Shown here piece by piece: positions 7,423 to 17,533 of a DNA stretch of 64,000 bases. The position numbers and the translations under genes are program-made. The notes beneath the pieces are model-generated. The model was not told where the DNA came from and did not search any database. It worked only from the letters and a program-made list of their open reading frames with translations. The DNA comes from Mariniflexile sp. TRM1-10 (GTDB taxonomy: Bacteria; Bacteroidota; Bacteroidia; Flavobacteriales; Flavobacteriaceae), in assembly GCF_003425985.1 (NCBI RefSeq), contig NZ_CP022985.1:4262001-4326000 (forward strand), written 5' to 3'. Position 1 is the stretch's first letter. Each line of letters starts with the position of its first letter.

Positions 7423-9849
7423 ATGAAAATTTCATACAATTGGTTAAAACAATTTATTAAAATTGATTGGACACCAGAACAAACCAGCGAATTACTAACA
7501 GATTTAGGTTTGGAAGTAGAAGGCATTGAGGCCTATCAATCAGTTAAGGGCGGATTGGAAGGCGTGGTTGTTGGCGAAGTTTTAACTTGTGTGCAACACC
7601 CAAATGCCGATAAATTAAAGATTACCACTGTAAATATTGGCGACGATGCCCCTTTGCAAATTGTGTGTGGCGCACCCAACGTGGCTGCTGGACAAAAAGT
7701 ACCTGTGGCTACGATTGGTACGACTTTATACACCGAAACTGGCGAAGCGTGGACCATTAAAAAAGGTAAAATTCGTGGTGAAGAAAGCCATGGCATGATT
7801 TGCGCCGAAGACGAACTTGGTTTAGGAAAATCACACGATGGTATTATGGTCTTAGATGCCGATATTAAAGTGGGAACACCTGCTGCTGCTATTTTTGAGG
7901 TTGAAAACGATCATGTTTTTGAAATTGGCTTAACACCAAACCGTGCCGATGCCATGAGTCATTTGGGTACTGCCCGCGACCTAAAAGCTGGATTGATACA
8001 AAAGGAAACAACTTTAGAGTTTATAACCCCATCGGTAAGTGCGTTTCATGTAGATAACCGCACATTGCGAATTGATGTGGATGTTAAAAATAAAGAATTG
8101 GCACCGCGCTACTGCGGACTTACCATAAGTGGCATTAAGGTAAAAGAATCGCCTGTTTGGTTGCAGCACCGCCTAAAAGCCATTGGTTTAAATCCGATTA
8201 ACAATATCGTGGATGCTACCAATTATGTACTTCACGATTTGGGGCAACCGCTACATGCGTTTGATGCTGCTAAAATTTCCGGTAATAAAGTGGCCGTTAA
8301 AACCTTAGCCGCTGGTACTAAATTTGTAACCTTAGATGGTGTAGAACGTACTTTACATGAAGACGATTTAATGATTTGTGATGCCGAAAAACCAATGTGT
8401 ATTGCAGGTGTTTTTGGCGGAATACATTCGGGAGTTACAGAAGGAACAACCAGTATTTTCTTAGAAAGTGCTTATTTTGACCCAGTGAGCGTTCGTAAAT
8501 CAGCTAAACGCCATGGTTTAAATACAGATGCATCATTTAGATTTGAACGAGGTATCGACCCTAACATTACTGAATATGCTTTAAAACGTGCTGCTTTGTT
8601 AATTCAAGAAGTTGCTGGTGGCGAAATTACAAGCGATATTGTTGATATTTATCCTAATAAAATTGAGGATTTTCAGGTACGATTAAGTTTTGAAAATGCG
8701 AAGAAGTTAATTGGTGAGGAAATCCCGAAGGAAATTATTAAACGTATTTTAACCTCATTGGAAATTAAGGTAAACAGTGTTACCGAAACAGGTTTAGGCT
8801 TGATGGTACCTGCTTACAGAAACGATGTAACCCGTGAAGCCGATATTATTGAAGAAATACTGCGTGTTTACGGTTATAACAATATTAAAACGACTGAAAA
8901 GCTAAATGCATCTATTTCTAATTCAACACGTTTTGAAGATCATAAGATACAGAACTTGGTTGGAAATCAATTGGCATCCCAAGGCTTTTTCGAAATACTT
9001 TCAAACTCACTTACCACGCCTAATTATGCGGCGTTAAGCGACCAATTAAAAGAGGAACATAATATCAGTATTTTGAATCCTTTAAGTGGTGATTTATCTG
9101 TTTTAAGACAGTCATTACTATTTTCCGGACTGGAAGCTATTTCGTTTAACATTAACAGAAGACGTTCCGATTTAAAACTGTTTGAATTTGGAAAAACCTA
9201 TCATGGTTACAACGGCAAGCATGAAGAATTTAAGCATTTATCGGTATTTGTAACGGGCAATCAAAATGCTGAAAATTGGAATTCCACCAATAAAAAAAGT
9301 GATTTCTTTTTCCTTAAAGGAAATATTATAAGCCTATTGGAACGTTTGGGAATTTCAAGGTATAACGAATTACCTATTGAAAGCGATTTGTTTAGTGAGG
9401 GTTTAAGTTTTAGTTTAGGTAAAATGAAATTGATTGATTTCGGATTGATAAAAAAACCTATTTTAAAGCATTTTGATATTTCGCAAGATGTGCTGTATGC
9501 CAATTTTTATTGGGATACCATCCTAAATATTGTTAAGCGCAACAACATTTCATTTAAGGCAATCCCTAAATATCCTGAGGTGCGTCGTGATTTTGCGTTG
9601 TTGTTAGATGATAGCGTTACTTTCGAGTCGATTCACAAAATAGCCAAACAAAGTGAAAAGCAATTATTAAAAGATGTGAATCTTTTTGATGTGTATCAAG
9701 GCAAAAACTTACCAGCAGGTAAAAAAAGTTATGCCGTTAGTTTTACATTACAAGACGAAAACAAAACACTTACCGATAAGCAAATTGATAAAATCATGAA
9801 AACGCTACAAACACAATTTGAAACACAATTGGGTGCTGAGCTGAGATAG
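7423..9849 (+). CDS. pheT: Phenylalanine-tRNA ligase beta subunit
   Basis: The 808-residue length and domain order match bacterial PheT. An N-terminal MKISYNWLKQFI segment is followed by an EMAP-like tRNA-binding domain (about 40-150, with HPNADKLK and CGAPN). Next come the B3/B4 editing domain (about 215-385), the B5 domain (about 405-475), a catalytic-like core, and a C-terminal FDX-ACB anticodon-binding domain (KYPEVRRDFALLLD onward). PheT pairs with PheS to charge tRNA-Phe and clears mischarged Tyr. pheS is not adjacent, which is common in this phylum. Confidence 0.97.
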   Translation: MKISYNWLKQFIKIDWTPEQTSELLTDLGLEVEGIEAYQSVKGGLEGVVVGEVLTCVQHPNADKLKITTVNIGDDAPLQIVCGAPNVAAGQKVPVATIGTTLYTETGEAWTIKKGKIRGEESHGMICAEDELGLGKSHDGIMVLDADIKVGTPAAAIFEVENDHVFEIGLTPNRADAMSHLGTARDLKAGLIQKETTLEFITPSVSAFHVDNRTLRIDVDVKNKELAPRYCGLTISGIKVKESPVWLQHRLKAIGLNPINNIVDATNYVLHDLGQPLHAFDAAKISGNKVAVKTLAAGTKFVTLDGVERTLHEDDLMICDAEKPMCIAGVFGGIHSGVTEGTTSIFLESAYFDPVSVRKSAKRHGLNTDASFRFERGIDPNITEYALKRAALLIQEVAGGEITSDIVDIYPNKIEDFQVRLSFENAKKLIGEEIPKEIIKRILTSLEIKVNSVTETGLGLMVPAYRNDVTREADIIEEILRVYGYNNIKTTEKLNASISNSTRFEDHKIQNLVGNQLASQGFFEILSNSLTTPNYAALSDQLKEEHNISILNPLSGDLSVLRQSLLFSGLEAISFNINRRRSDLKLFEFGKTYHGYNGKHEEFKHLSVFVTGNQNAENWNSTNKKSDFFFLKGNIISLLERLGISRYNELPIESDLFSEGLSFSLGKMKLIDFGLIKKPILKHFDISQDVLYANFYWDTILNIVKRNNISFKAIPKYPEVRRDFALLLDDSVTFESIHKIAKQSEKQLLKDVNLFDVYQGKNLPAGKKSYAVSFTLQDENKTLTDKQIDKIMKTLQTQFETQLGAELR

Positions 9850-9851
9850 TT

Positions 9852-9949
9852 GGTTGATGGTTCTTGGTTGTTGGTTAATGGTTGATGGTTAATGGTTAAT
9901 GGTTGATGGTTGTTGGTTGATGGTTGATGGTTGTTGGTTGATGGTTGTT
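9852..9949. repeat. Heptanucleotide tandem repeat (14 units)
   Basis: Fourteen consecutive 7-bp units of the form GGTTNNT (mostly GGTTGAT, GGTTGTT and GGTTAAT) begin three bases after the pheT stop. It is followed at about 9956-9987 by an aaacttt-type short direct repeat. Confidence 0.95.
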
Positions 9950-10030
9950 GGGTTGAAACTTTAAACTTTTAAACTTTTAAACTTTCAACATATATTTTGT
10001 ATCTTTAAGTAAACTCAATAACTTGAAATT

Positions 10031-10270
10031 ATGACAGATTCTAATTTTATAAAGGTATACACAGGAAATTTTGCTGTCGTTAAGCGAATTGCAATAGAAT
10101 TAAATGCTTTGGACATTAATCCCATCATTAAGGATCAATCGGAATCTGCTATATTAGGTGGTTTTGGTGGAACATTAGCTCCCGACTTTCAAGAAGTGTT
10201 TGTACATGAAGATGAACTTGAAAGAGCTACTGAAATTATTAATAAGGTAACAAAAGAATTAAAATCCTAA
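10031..10270 (+). CDS. DUF2007 family protein (putative signal-transducing)
   Basis: The 79-residue protein matches the small DUF2007 fold: an N-terminal beta strand (FIKVYTGNFA), a helix (VVKRIAIELNAL), a Gly-rich turn (AILGGFGGTLAP) and the strand QEVFVHEDELERATEII. The fold resembles ACT/PII-like ferredoxin folds, and a signalling role has been guessed for the family without proof. It ends 15 bp before a strong bidirectional terminator. Confidence 0.85.
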   Translation: MTDSNFIKVYTGNFAVVKRIAIELNALDINPIIKDQSESAILGGFGGTLAPDFQEVFVHEDELERATEIINKVTKELKS

Positions 10271-10284
10271 TTAAAAATTATCCC

Positions 10285-10328
10285 AATAAAAAAGAGCGGT
10301 TTTTAAATTAAAATTGCTCTTTTTTATT
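10285..10328. terminator. Bidirectional intrinsic terminator
   Basis: Perfect 13-bp arms (aataaaaaagagc and gctcttttttatt) flank an 18-base loop. A- and T-runs lie on both sides. It sits between the convergent DUF2007 gene and the ABC-F gene and can serve both. Confidence 0.85.
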
Positions 10329-10343
10329 GAATTTGGTGTTTAT

Positions 10344-12011
<1,668 letters not shown>

Positions 12012-12148
12012 TCAAACCGTAAGTCGAAACTTAGTTGCTTAATTTTAAAAGTAATACTTGGAGATTCAAAAAAAATGTGCATTTTTGAATGAATTAGTAC
12101 CTCATAACATTTAACAACGCATTAACAGCAGTTTATAAACACAACACA

Positions 12149-12156
12149 TACATTTG
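12149..12156 (+). promoter_or_regulatory. -7 box for the thioredoxin-fold lipoprotein gene
   Basis: TACATTTG matches TAnnTTTG and lies 42 bases before the ATG. The gene also has a purine-rich gaggaggg close to the start, which is stronger than usual for this phylum. Confidence 0.45.
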
Positions 12157-12198
12157 TACTTATAATTGTGTTTACTTTAAACACTTTGAGGAGGGATT

Positions 12199-13623
12199 AT
12201 GAAATTACACTTTATAAATTTGTTAATTATTTTACTACTGTTTAATTGCAAAAACGATGGCAATAATTCAGAAGGTAATTATGCGTATTTAGGAGGTGAG
12301 ATTATTAATCCTAATAGTGATTTTGTTGTCTTATTAAAACATGATGTGGTAATCGATACCATAAAACTCGATAACAAAAACAGGTTTCTTTATAAAGTCA
12401 ACGACCTAAAAGAAGGCTTATATACATTTTACCATGGTGGTGAGATACAAATGGTTTTACTAGAACCTAAGGACAGTTTACTATTTAGATTGAATACACT
12501 TGAGTTTGATGAGTCGTTGGTTTTTACCGGTACAGGCGATAAAAAGAACAATTATCTAATCAATGAATTTCTTGAAAATGAAATTCAAGAAAAAAAGATT
12601 TTTAAGTTCTGTCAATTAAAACCAGAGGCTTACGAAAACAGAATAGACTCTTTAAAAGCATTTAAAACAAATAAATTAAACACATTTAAAGCCAGATACA
12701 ACCCGTCTCCTTTATTTAATAAAATAGCAAAAGCCAATATAGATTATAGTTATTTCTCCAGTAAAGAAGTTTACCCGTTTGTACATCATGGAAACAACAA
12801 AGGAAACATTTTAAAATCGCTTCCTGAAGATTTTTACAACTATAGAAAAACCATCAATTACAATGACAGTTTCTTAAAAGAGCATTACTCCTACAACTCT
12901 TTTTTAAAATATAGCCTTAATAATTTAGCTCTAGAAAACCATACAGTCCACAGTGACAATGACACGTTTAGAAGAAGCTCGTTGTGCTACAATTTAGATA
13001 GACTTAAGCTTATAGACAGCTTAATTGACAATGAAACTCTTAAAAACAAACTCCTTTATTACTTTACGGCAAACTATTTATCAAAAAGTACCAATACCGA
13101 AAAGAGTGATGCCCTTTTAAGTGCTTATTTAAGTAAAAGCAGTGACGAAACAGATAAAAACGAAATAAAACGTTTTGCTACATCTTTAAATAATTTAAAA
13201 GAAGGTGGTCATTTTCCTAATATCAAAATTGTTGATTATAAAAATGCTGAATTTGATATCAACTCATTAATTAAAACGCCCACTGTAATATGTTTTTGGT
13301 CTAACGCATTCTACAATCATTTTAGAGAAAGTCATTATAAACTTAACGAACTTAAAGTTAAATATCCTGAGGTAAGATTTATAGTCATTAATATTGACGA
13401 TTTCGGGTCGGATAAACCTAAAACTTCATTAAAAGAAAACAGATTTAATTTTAAAGATGAATACCAGTTTAAAAATCCAAAAGAATCTATAGAAGTATTG
13501 GCCATCCAACCTATGACAAAAACGATTGTTGTAGATAAGCATCAAAAAATAGTGTATAGTAATGCCAATATTTTTTCAATGAATTTTGAAGAGCAACTTT
13601 TGGGGGCTATTAATAGGAAGTAA
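12199..13623 (+). CDS. Thioredoxin-fold lipoprotein without a CxxC
   Basis: The 474-residue protein starts with a signal peptide ending in the lipobox LFNC (Cys at residue 17). The N-terminal third is beta-rich (YLGGEIINPNSDFVVLL) like the DUF4369-type domain that precedes TlpA thioredoxins in Bacteroidota. The middle is helical. The C-terminal ~150 residues fit a thioredoxin fold (TPTVICFWSNAFYNHFRES then VRFIVINIDD and TKTIVVDKHQKIVYSN). Where TlpA proteins have WCxPC this one has WSNAFYNHF, so no disulfide exchange is expected. I infer a structural or binding role in the periplasm. The stop lies 2 bp from the convergent SDR stop. Confidence 0.7.
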   Translation: MKLHFINLLIILLLFNCKNDGNNSEGNYAYLGGEIINPNSDFVVLLKHDVVIDTIKLDNKNRFLYKVNDLKEGLYTFYHGGEIQMVLLEPKDSLLFRLNTLEFDESLVFTGTGDKKNNYLINEFLENEIQEKKIFKFCQLKPEAYENRIDSLKAFKTNKLNTFKARYNPSPLFNKIAKANIDYSYFSSKEVYPFVHHGNNKGNILKSLPEDFYNYRKTINYNDSFLKEHYSYNSFLKYSLNNLALENHTVHSDNDTFRRSSLCYNLDRLKLIDSLIDNETLKNKLLYYFTANYLSKSTNTEKSDALLSAYLSKSSDETDKNEIKRFATSLNNLKEGGHFPNIKIVDYKNAEFDINSLIKTPTVICFWSNAFYNHFRESHYKLNELKVKYPEVRFIVINIDDFGSDKPKTSLKENRFNFKDEYQFKNPKESIEVLAIQPMTKTIVVDKHQKIVYSNANIFSMNFEEQLLGAINRK

Positions 13624-13625
13624 GC

Positions 13626-14429
13626 CTATAATTTATAATGCTTCATCAACATTTTTTCATAAACCCTGTCTGGTAAGATACGTTTTAAAACAATTGAGAA
13701 TTTCTGCATAAACTCACCTACTTTGTAATGTCCTTTTGGGTTTTTAGTATTTATAACTTTTAAAACCGCTTGCGCCATCATATTAGGGTCGCTGCCATTA
13801 TCAACATGTGCATTCATTAAGTTTAAAGTATCACCATACGGTTTTTTGTATGGCGAATTATCTAAAAGTGGTGCATGGTATCTTCCTGAAGCAATATTGG
13901 TTGCAAAATCGCCAGGTGCTATGTTGGTCATTTTTATGTTGAAATCCTTCAATTCCATCCTAAAAGCCTCCGTAACAAGTTCTAGAGCACCTTTACTGGC
14001 ACTATAAATACCTCGGTACGGTAAACCCATGTATCCTGCGATAGATGTAATATTAATTATTAATCCAGAATGTTGTTGGCGCATTTGTGGTAAAACCGTT
14101 TTAATAACGTTAATAGGTCCAAAAAAATTAGTATCAAAATTTGCTTTAATCTCAGCTTCAGGTATTTCTTCAATAGCTCCTGTAATACCCGCTCCTGCAT
14201 TGTTTATAACGACATCTATCCTACCCTCTTTATCAATAATTACTTTTATGGTTTGTTGAATGGTTTCAATATTCTTAACATCTAACTCTAAAATAGGAAA
14301 CCTGCTTTCTTTATATTTTTTTGGATTTCTACTGGTCCCATATACTATAAACCCCTTTTCGGTTAGATATTCGCCTACCGATTTTCCTATTCCAGAAGAA
14401 CCTCCTGTAATTAATACAACTTTAGACAT
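13626..14429 (-). CDS. SDR family oxidoreductase
   Basis: The 267-residue protein is a classical short-chain dehydrogenase: nucleotide-binding TGGSSGIG near residue 8, NNAGAG near 80, catalytic Ser in IINITSIAG and the catalytic pair in YSASKG. The C-terminal part (APGDFATNIASG) is the usual substrate lid. No Asp for NAD selection is evident after beta-2 (YGTSRNPKKY), and the Arg there favours NADPH. Its substrate cannot be told. A 7-bp tandem repeat sits directly upstream of the ATG, and the 3' end converges with the lipoprotein gene. Confidence 0.92.
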   Translation of the reverse strand: MSKVVLITGGSSGIGKSVGEYLTEKGFIVYGTSRNPKKYKESRFPILELDVKNIETIQQTIKVIIDKEGRIDVVINNAGAGITGAIEEIPEAEIKANFDTNFFGPINVIKTVLPQMRQQHSGLIINITSIAGYMGLPYRGIYSASKGALELVTEAFRMELKDFNIKMTNIAPGDFATNIASGRYHAPLLDNSPYKKPYGDTLNLMNAHVDNGSDPNMMAQAVLKVINTKNPKGHYKVGEFMQKFSIVLKRILPDRVYEKMLMKHYKL

Positions 14430-14434
14430 AGTTC

Positions 14435-14462
14435 AATTGATAATTGATAATTGATAATTGAT
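14435..14462. repeat. Heptanucleotide tandem repeat (AATTGAT x4)
   Basis: Four exact copies of AATTGAT end 5 bp before the SDR ATG (minus strand). It therefore occupies the ribosome-binding or leader zone of that gene. Confidence 0.9.
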
Positions 14463-14557
14463 AATGTAAAATTAACAATGAATTTGACAATGGCGGTTAA
14501 AAAGAAAAAAATTGAGTGGATTTGAGAAGAAAAACTTGTGTGAATAATGAACTCATT

Positions 14558-15349
14558 TTAAAGTTTTCGAATCCAAATATTCCTGAACTGGGTTTTATTG
14601 CCATGATCTTGAAGAGAAATCACATCATCACCATGGGCTTCAGGGTAATTATGTAATCCAATGTAATATGTGATCCCACTAATAGTAACATTATTTTGAA
14701 CAAGTACACCGTTATGCAGTACAGTGATTCTTGCTGGAGCATCTAATGAACCATCTGCTTTAAATCGAGGAGCTGTATAGATTACATCATAGGAGTTCCA
14801 CTCCATCGGATTCTTCATAACATTAACCAAAGGAGCATGATCTTTATAAATGCTTGCTGCCTGTCCGTTACGATAAGTGCGATTATTATAAGAATCTAAT
14901 ATTTGAAGTTCATACCTGTTCTGAAAAAAGACACCACTATTACCTCGACCTTGTCCTCCACTTTCTACCTCGTCAGGTGCACTGAATTCAAGATGCAACT
15001 GGCAATCCCCAAATGGCATTTTAGTTTGAATGTTACCTGAACCGGGCACTACTTCCATGTAAGTAGTGCCAATAATTTTCCATGGAGCCGGTTTCGTAAC
15101 ATCATTTTGACTAACCCATTGGTCAAGATTTTTACCATCAAACAAAATAATCGCATCTGAAGGGGCATCACCCTGCTTATTTGCTGGGGTTACTACTTTC
15201 ACTTCCGGTTCCCATATTTCTGTCATTTCTGGTTTCATGGGCATAGGAGATGTTTTGGGAGGTAAGCTCTGGTAACCTTCTTGCGCTTTAGCATGAAAAG
15301 CAAAATACCCCATTAATATGGCGCAGAGATAAATTGTTTTTGATTCCAT
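14558..15349 (-). CDS. Secreted DUF1080 (3-keto-disaccharide hydrolase-type) protein
   Basis: The 263-residue protein has a signal peptide (cleavage near AKAQ). The DUF1080 jelly-roll has LFDGKNLDQWVS, QLHLEFSAPDE, GNSGVFFQNRYELQILDS, WNSYDVIYTAPRF and FRNIWIRKL. This lectin-like laminarinase fold is found in enzymes acting on oxidised disaccharides and in many secreted planctomycete and Bacteroidota proteins. The conserved GNSGV(F/Y) and YE(L/V)Q(I/V)LD motifs are intact. It stands alone with no sugar-utilisation neighbours, so the substrate is open. Confidence 0.88.
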   Translation of the reverse strand: MESKTIYLCAILMGYFAFHAKAQEGYQSLPPKTSPMPMKPEMTEIWEPEVKVVTPANKQGDAPSDAIILFDGKNLDQWVSQNDVTKPAPWKIIGTTYMEVVPGSGNIQTKMPFGDCQLHLEFSAPDEVESGGQGRGNSGVFFQNRYELQILDSYNNRTYRNGQAASIYKDHAPLVNVMKNPMEWNSYDVIYTAPRFKADGSLDAPARITVLHNGVLVQNNVTISGITYYIGLHNYPEAHGDDVISLQDHGNKTQFRNIWIRKL

Positions 15350-15564
15350 AGTTTGGTGAATTAATTAAAATTTCTACTTTTTGTATTTAAAAAGAATAAA
15401 AATAATATTCTATTGAATAGAAACCAACGTTTATATATAATACTGCGGTTTTGTGAGGGAGGATTTTCCGAAGGGCATGGGTGAAGCGAATTGGTGCAAA
15501 CAAAATCGGTAGCCAGCAAACGGGCAACTCAGAAAAAGATGATATTTTAGGCTTCTTTTATGAG

Positions 15565-15584
15565 ATTCCCACTTTCGTGGGAAT
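15565..15584. repeat. Short hairpin repeat downstream of the SRP RNA
   Basis: Perfect 8-bp arms attcccac and gtgggaat flank tttc. It lies just beyond the U-tract of the SRP RNA on the minus strand. The sequence looks like a dispersed flavobacterial hairpin and is not needed as terminator, because the T-run precedes it in the sense of transcription. Confidence 0.6.
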
Positions 15585-15596
15585 GAATAAAAAAAA

Positions 15597-15690
15597 GGCA
15601 AGCTACCTACATCACACCGCTACGACCATTTACCTTTGCTGCGTTCCCGCCCTGGAGGATTCAACAGGAGCTGGTTGTGTAGGACTTGCC
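15597..15690 (-). ncRNA. ffs: Signal recognition particle RNA (small bacterial type)
   Basis: The minus strand carries the conserved SRP RNA helix-8 core: cctccagggcggga then acgcagcaaaggtaa, equivalent to the GGAA/GCAG loop region that binds Ffh. The 5' end ggcaag pairs with the 3' end cttgcc, closing the hairpin. A T8 tract follows directly (15596 downward), so the closing stem and U-run also act as the terminator. A consensus promoter ends six bases upstream of the inferred 5' end. The RNA with Ffh targets inner-membrane proteins cotranslationally. The ~94-base size fits the short form. Confidence 0.93.
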
Positions 15691-15695
15691 CGCTG

Positions 15696-15725
15696 CAAAG
15701 ATACAACCTTTTAAAATTTTCACAA
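15696..15725 (-). promoter_or_regulatory. Promoter of the SRP RNA gene
   Basis: On the minus strand TTG (15725-15723) is followed by 19 bases and then TATCTTTG (15703-15696). Start of transcription near 15690 agrees with the 5' end of the RNA helix. This is the clearest -33/-7 pair in the window. Confidence 0.85.
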
Positions 15726-15779
15726 TGATTTTTTAAACTGATTTTAAATAAATATCTTGCCCAAAATTTAATTTTTCAA

Positions 15780-16823
15780 ATGAATACTCTTAAATACTTA
15801 TTAATCATTTCGTTAAACACCATAATTATTTCTTGTGGTTCCAATACAGGTCAAAATAAAAATGATTTCAGCATAAAAACCAATGCCGTAAAGGGCGATA
15901 TTTCTAATAATGAGACCTTAAATCTTTCTATTGAAAACAAAAAAAACCATCCGATCGATTCTGTAAGCTATATACTCAATGATAAAAAGATCAGTGATAA
16001 GTCCGATTTAAAAACCTTTAAATTAGGAAAACATACGATCAATGCCACAATATATTTTAATAATGAAAAACAAACAGCCGCTACAACTATTACCATTTTA
16101 AATAGTGAAGCGCCAAAAGTATATACTTATAAAATTATTAATGAATATCCACACGATATTACCTCATACACCCAAGGGCTTGAATTTTATAATGGCAATT
16201 TATATGAAAGTACTGGGCAACTCAAAGAATCGAAATTAAGACAGGTTGATTATAAAACTGGTGAAGTTGTGAAAAACATCAATTTAGCAGATGCTTATTT
16301 TGGAGAAGGACTAACCATACTTAACGATAAAATTTACCAGCTTACATGGCAATCGGGTACTGGTTTTGTGTACGATGTCAATACATTTGAAAAAATAAAT
16401 AGCTTTAAATACGGAAATAGTAAGGAAGGTTGGGGCATATGTAACGATTCTAATAAACTTTATAAAAGCGACGGCACCGAGAATATTTGGCTTTTAAACC
16501 CCGAGACCTTGATTGAAGAAGACCACATTCAAGTATATACCAACAAAGGGAAAATTATTGGGATTAATGAAATGGAGTGGATTCATGGTGTTATATATGC
16601 CAACCGCTATCAAAAAGATGGAGTTGCTTTAATAAACCCTACAAACGGTGCTGTTATTGGCGTAATTGATTTTTCTCCATTAAAAAAGTTAGTAACACAA
16701 CATCAAGGGTTGGATGTATTAAACGGTATTGCCTATAACCCTGAAACCAAAACCATTTTTGTTACAGGAAAACGTTGGGACAAATTGTTTGAGGTTGAAA
16801 TTGTTGAAAGTAAGTTTAATTAA
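15780..16823 (+). CDS. Glutaminyl-peptide cyclotransferase (lipoprotein)
   Basis: The 347-residue protein begins with a lipoprotein signal (Cys after IIIS, about residue 19). A ~90-residue Ig-like N-terminal segment is followed by the glutamine cyclotransferase beta-propeller (PF05096): YTQGLEFYNGNLYESTGQ, GEGLTILNDKIYQLTWQ, EMEWIHGVIYANRYQ and LNGIAYNPETKTIFVTGKRW. The enzyme turns N-terminal Gln into pyroglutamate. Lipidation places it in the periplasm or outer membrane, where it may cap exported proteins whose signal cleavage leaves Gln first, as many exported proteins here would (AQ ends). That last link is inference. Confidence 0.92.
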   Translation: MNTLKYLLIISLNTIIISCGSNTGQNKNDFSIKTNAVKGDISNNETLNLSIENKKNHPIDSVSYILNDKKISDKSDLKTFKLGKHTINATIYFNNEKQTAATTITILNSEAPKVYTYKIINEYPHDITSYTQGLEFYNGNLYESTGQLKESKLRQVDYKTGEVVKNINLADAYFGEGLTILNDKIYQLTWQSGTGFVYDVNTFEKINSFKYGNSKEGWGICNDSNKLYKSDGTENIWLLNPETLIEEDHIQVYTNKGKIIGINEMEWIHGVIYANRYQKDGVALINPTNGAVIGVIDFSPLKKLVTQHQGLDVLNGIAYNPETKTIFVTGKRWDKLFEVEIVESKFN

Positions 16824-16883
16824 ATCAACCTGTTTACAATGAGTGTTGTTTTTAGGAAATATTAAAATGAACGATATTTTTTG

Positions 16884-16891
16884 TAAATTTG
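16884..16891 (+). promoter_or_regulatory. -7 box of the toxin-antitoxin operon
   Basis: TAAATTTG matches TAnnTTTG 23 bases before the antitoxin ATG. No clear -33 TTG is seen. Confidence 0.4.
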
Positions 16892-16914
16892 TTTAATCGT
16901 AAAGAATTTAAAAA

Positions 16915-17133
16915 ATGGATATTCAAACAACAAAACTCGAATTACTAAAAACCATCTTGGAAAATGAAAATTCTGAATTTATCCAACGAGTAGCTGATTT
17001 TGTCAAAAGAGAAAAAACTGATTTTTGGAATGAATTACGCCCTTCCGAACAAAAAGAAATTAAAAAAGGTATTGAGGAATTAGATAACGGAAAGAGGGTT
17101 TCTTATGAATCTTTTTTGAAGAAAATCTCTTAG
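16915..17133 (+). CDS. Antitoxin of a RelE/ParE-type module
   Basis: The 72-residue acidic protein has a helical N-terminal half (TTKLELLKTILENE) and the C-terminal pattern KKGIEELDNGKRVSYESFLKK, common in Bacteroidota antitoxins that pair with ParE-like toxins. It comes immediately before the toxin gene (3 bp gap), the usual type II order. Such antitoxins bind the toxin with the C-terminal part and normally repress their own promoter. No ribbon-helix-helix motif is obvious, so DNA binding is uncertain. Confidence 0.8.
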   Translation: MDIQTTKLELLKTILENENSEFIQRVADFVKREKTDFWNELRPSEQKEIKKGIEELDNGKRVSYESFLKKIS

Positions 17134-17136
17134 TGA

Positions 17137-17442
17137 ATGAAAATCTTTTTATCTGAACTTGCTGAATCTAAACTTTTAAAACTTTCCGAATATCTATTAG
17201 AAAATTGGGACTTAAAAACAAGAGATAAATTCATTGCAAAACTGACTGAAAAGGTTAACCTAGTATCTTCCCAACCAAAAAGCTGCACAAAATCATCTGA
17301 AATTGAAGGTCTTTACAAATGTGTCGTGACAAAACATACTACTTTTTATTATAGAATATTGGCTGAACAACAAGAAATAGAGATAATAACGATTTTTGAC
17401 ACAAGGCAACATCCTGAAAAACTAAAGAAGGATATAAAATAA
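17137..17442 (+). CDS. RelE/ParE family toxin
   Basis: The 101-residue basic protein fits the ParE/RelE fold: FLSELAESKLLKLSEYLLEN (two N-terminal helices), then KCVVTKHTTFYYRIL and IEIITIFDTRQHPEKL at the C-terminus. The final DTRQ(H/N)P motif is characteristic of plasmid-stabilisation-type toxins. These act as gyrase poisons (ParE) or ribosome-dependent mRNA nucleases (RelE). Which applies cannot be told. All expected core residues are present, so the module looks intact. Confidence 0.88.
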   Translation: MKIFLSELAESKLLKLSEYLLENWDLKTRDKFIAKLTEKVNLVSSQPKSCTKSSEIEGLYKCVVTKHTTFYYRILAEQQEIEIITIFDTRQHPEKLKKDIK

Positions 17443-17533
17443 AAAAGCACGAAAGCTGTGTAATCCCAAATTACTAAAATCCACAAAAATACTAGCTAAG
17501 AAAACGTACTTTAAATAACACCCTGAAAGATAT

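Noticed and set aside
9852..9949. Possible CRISPR array
   Set aside because: Units are 7 bp with no spacers and no cas genes are nearby.
15481..15714. A 77-codon open frame on the plus strand
   Set aside because: It runs antisense through the SRP RNA gene and has no recognisable protein pattern.
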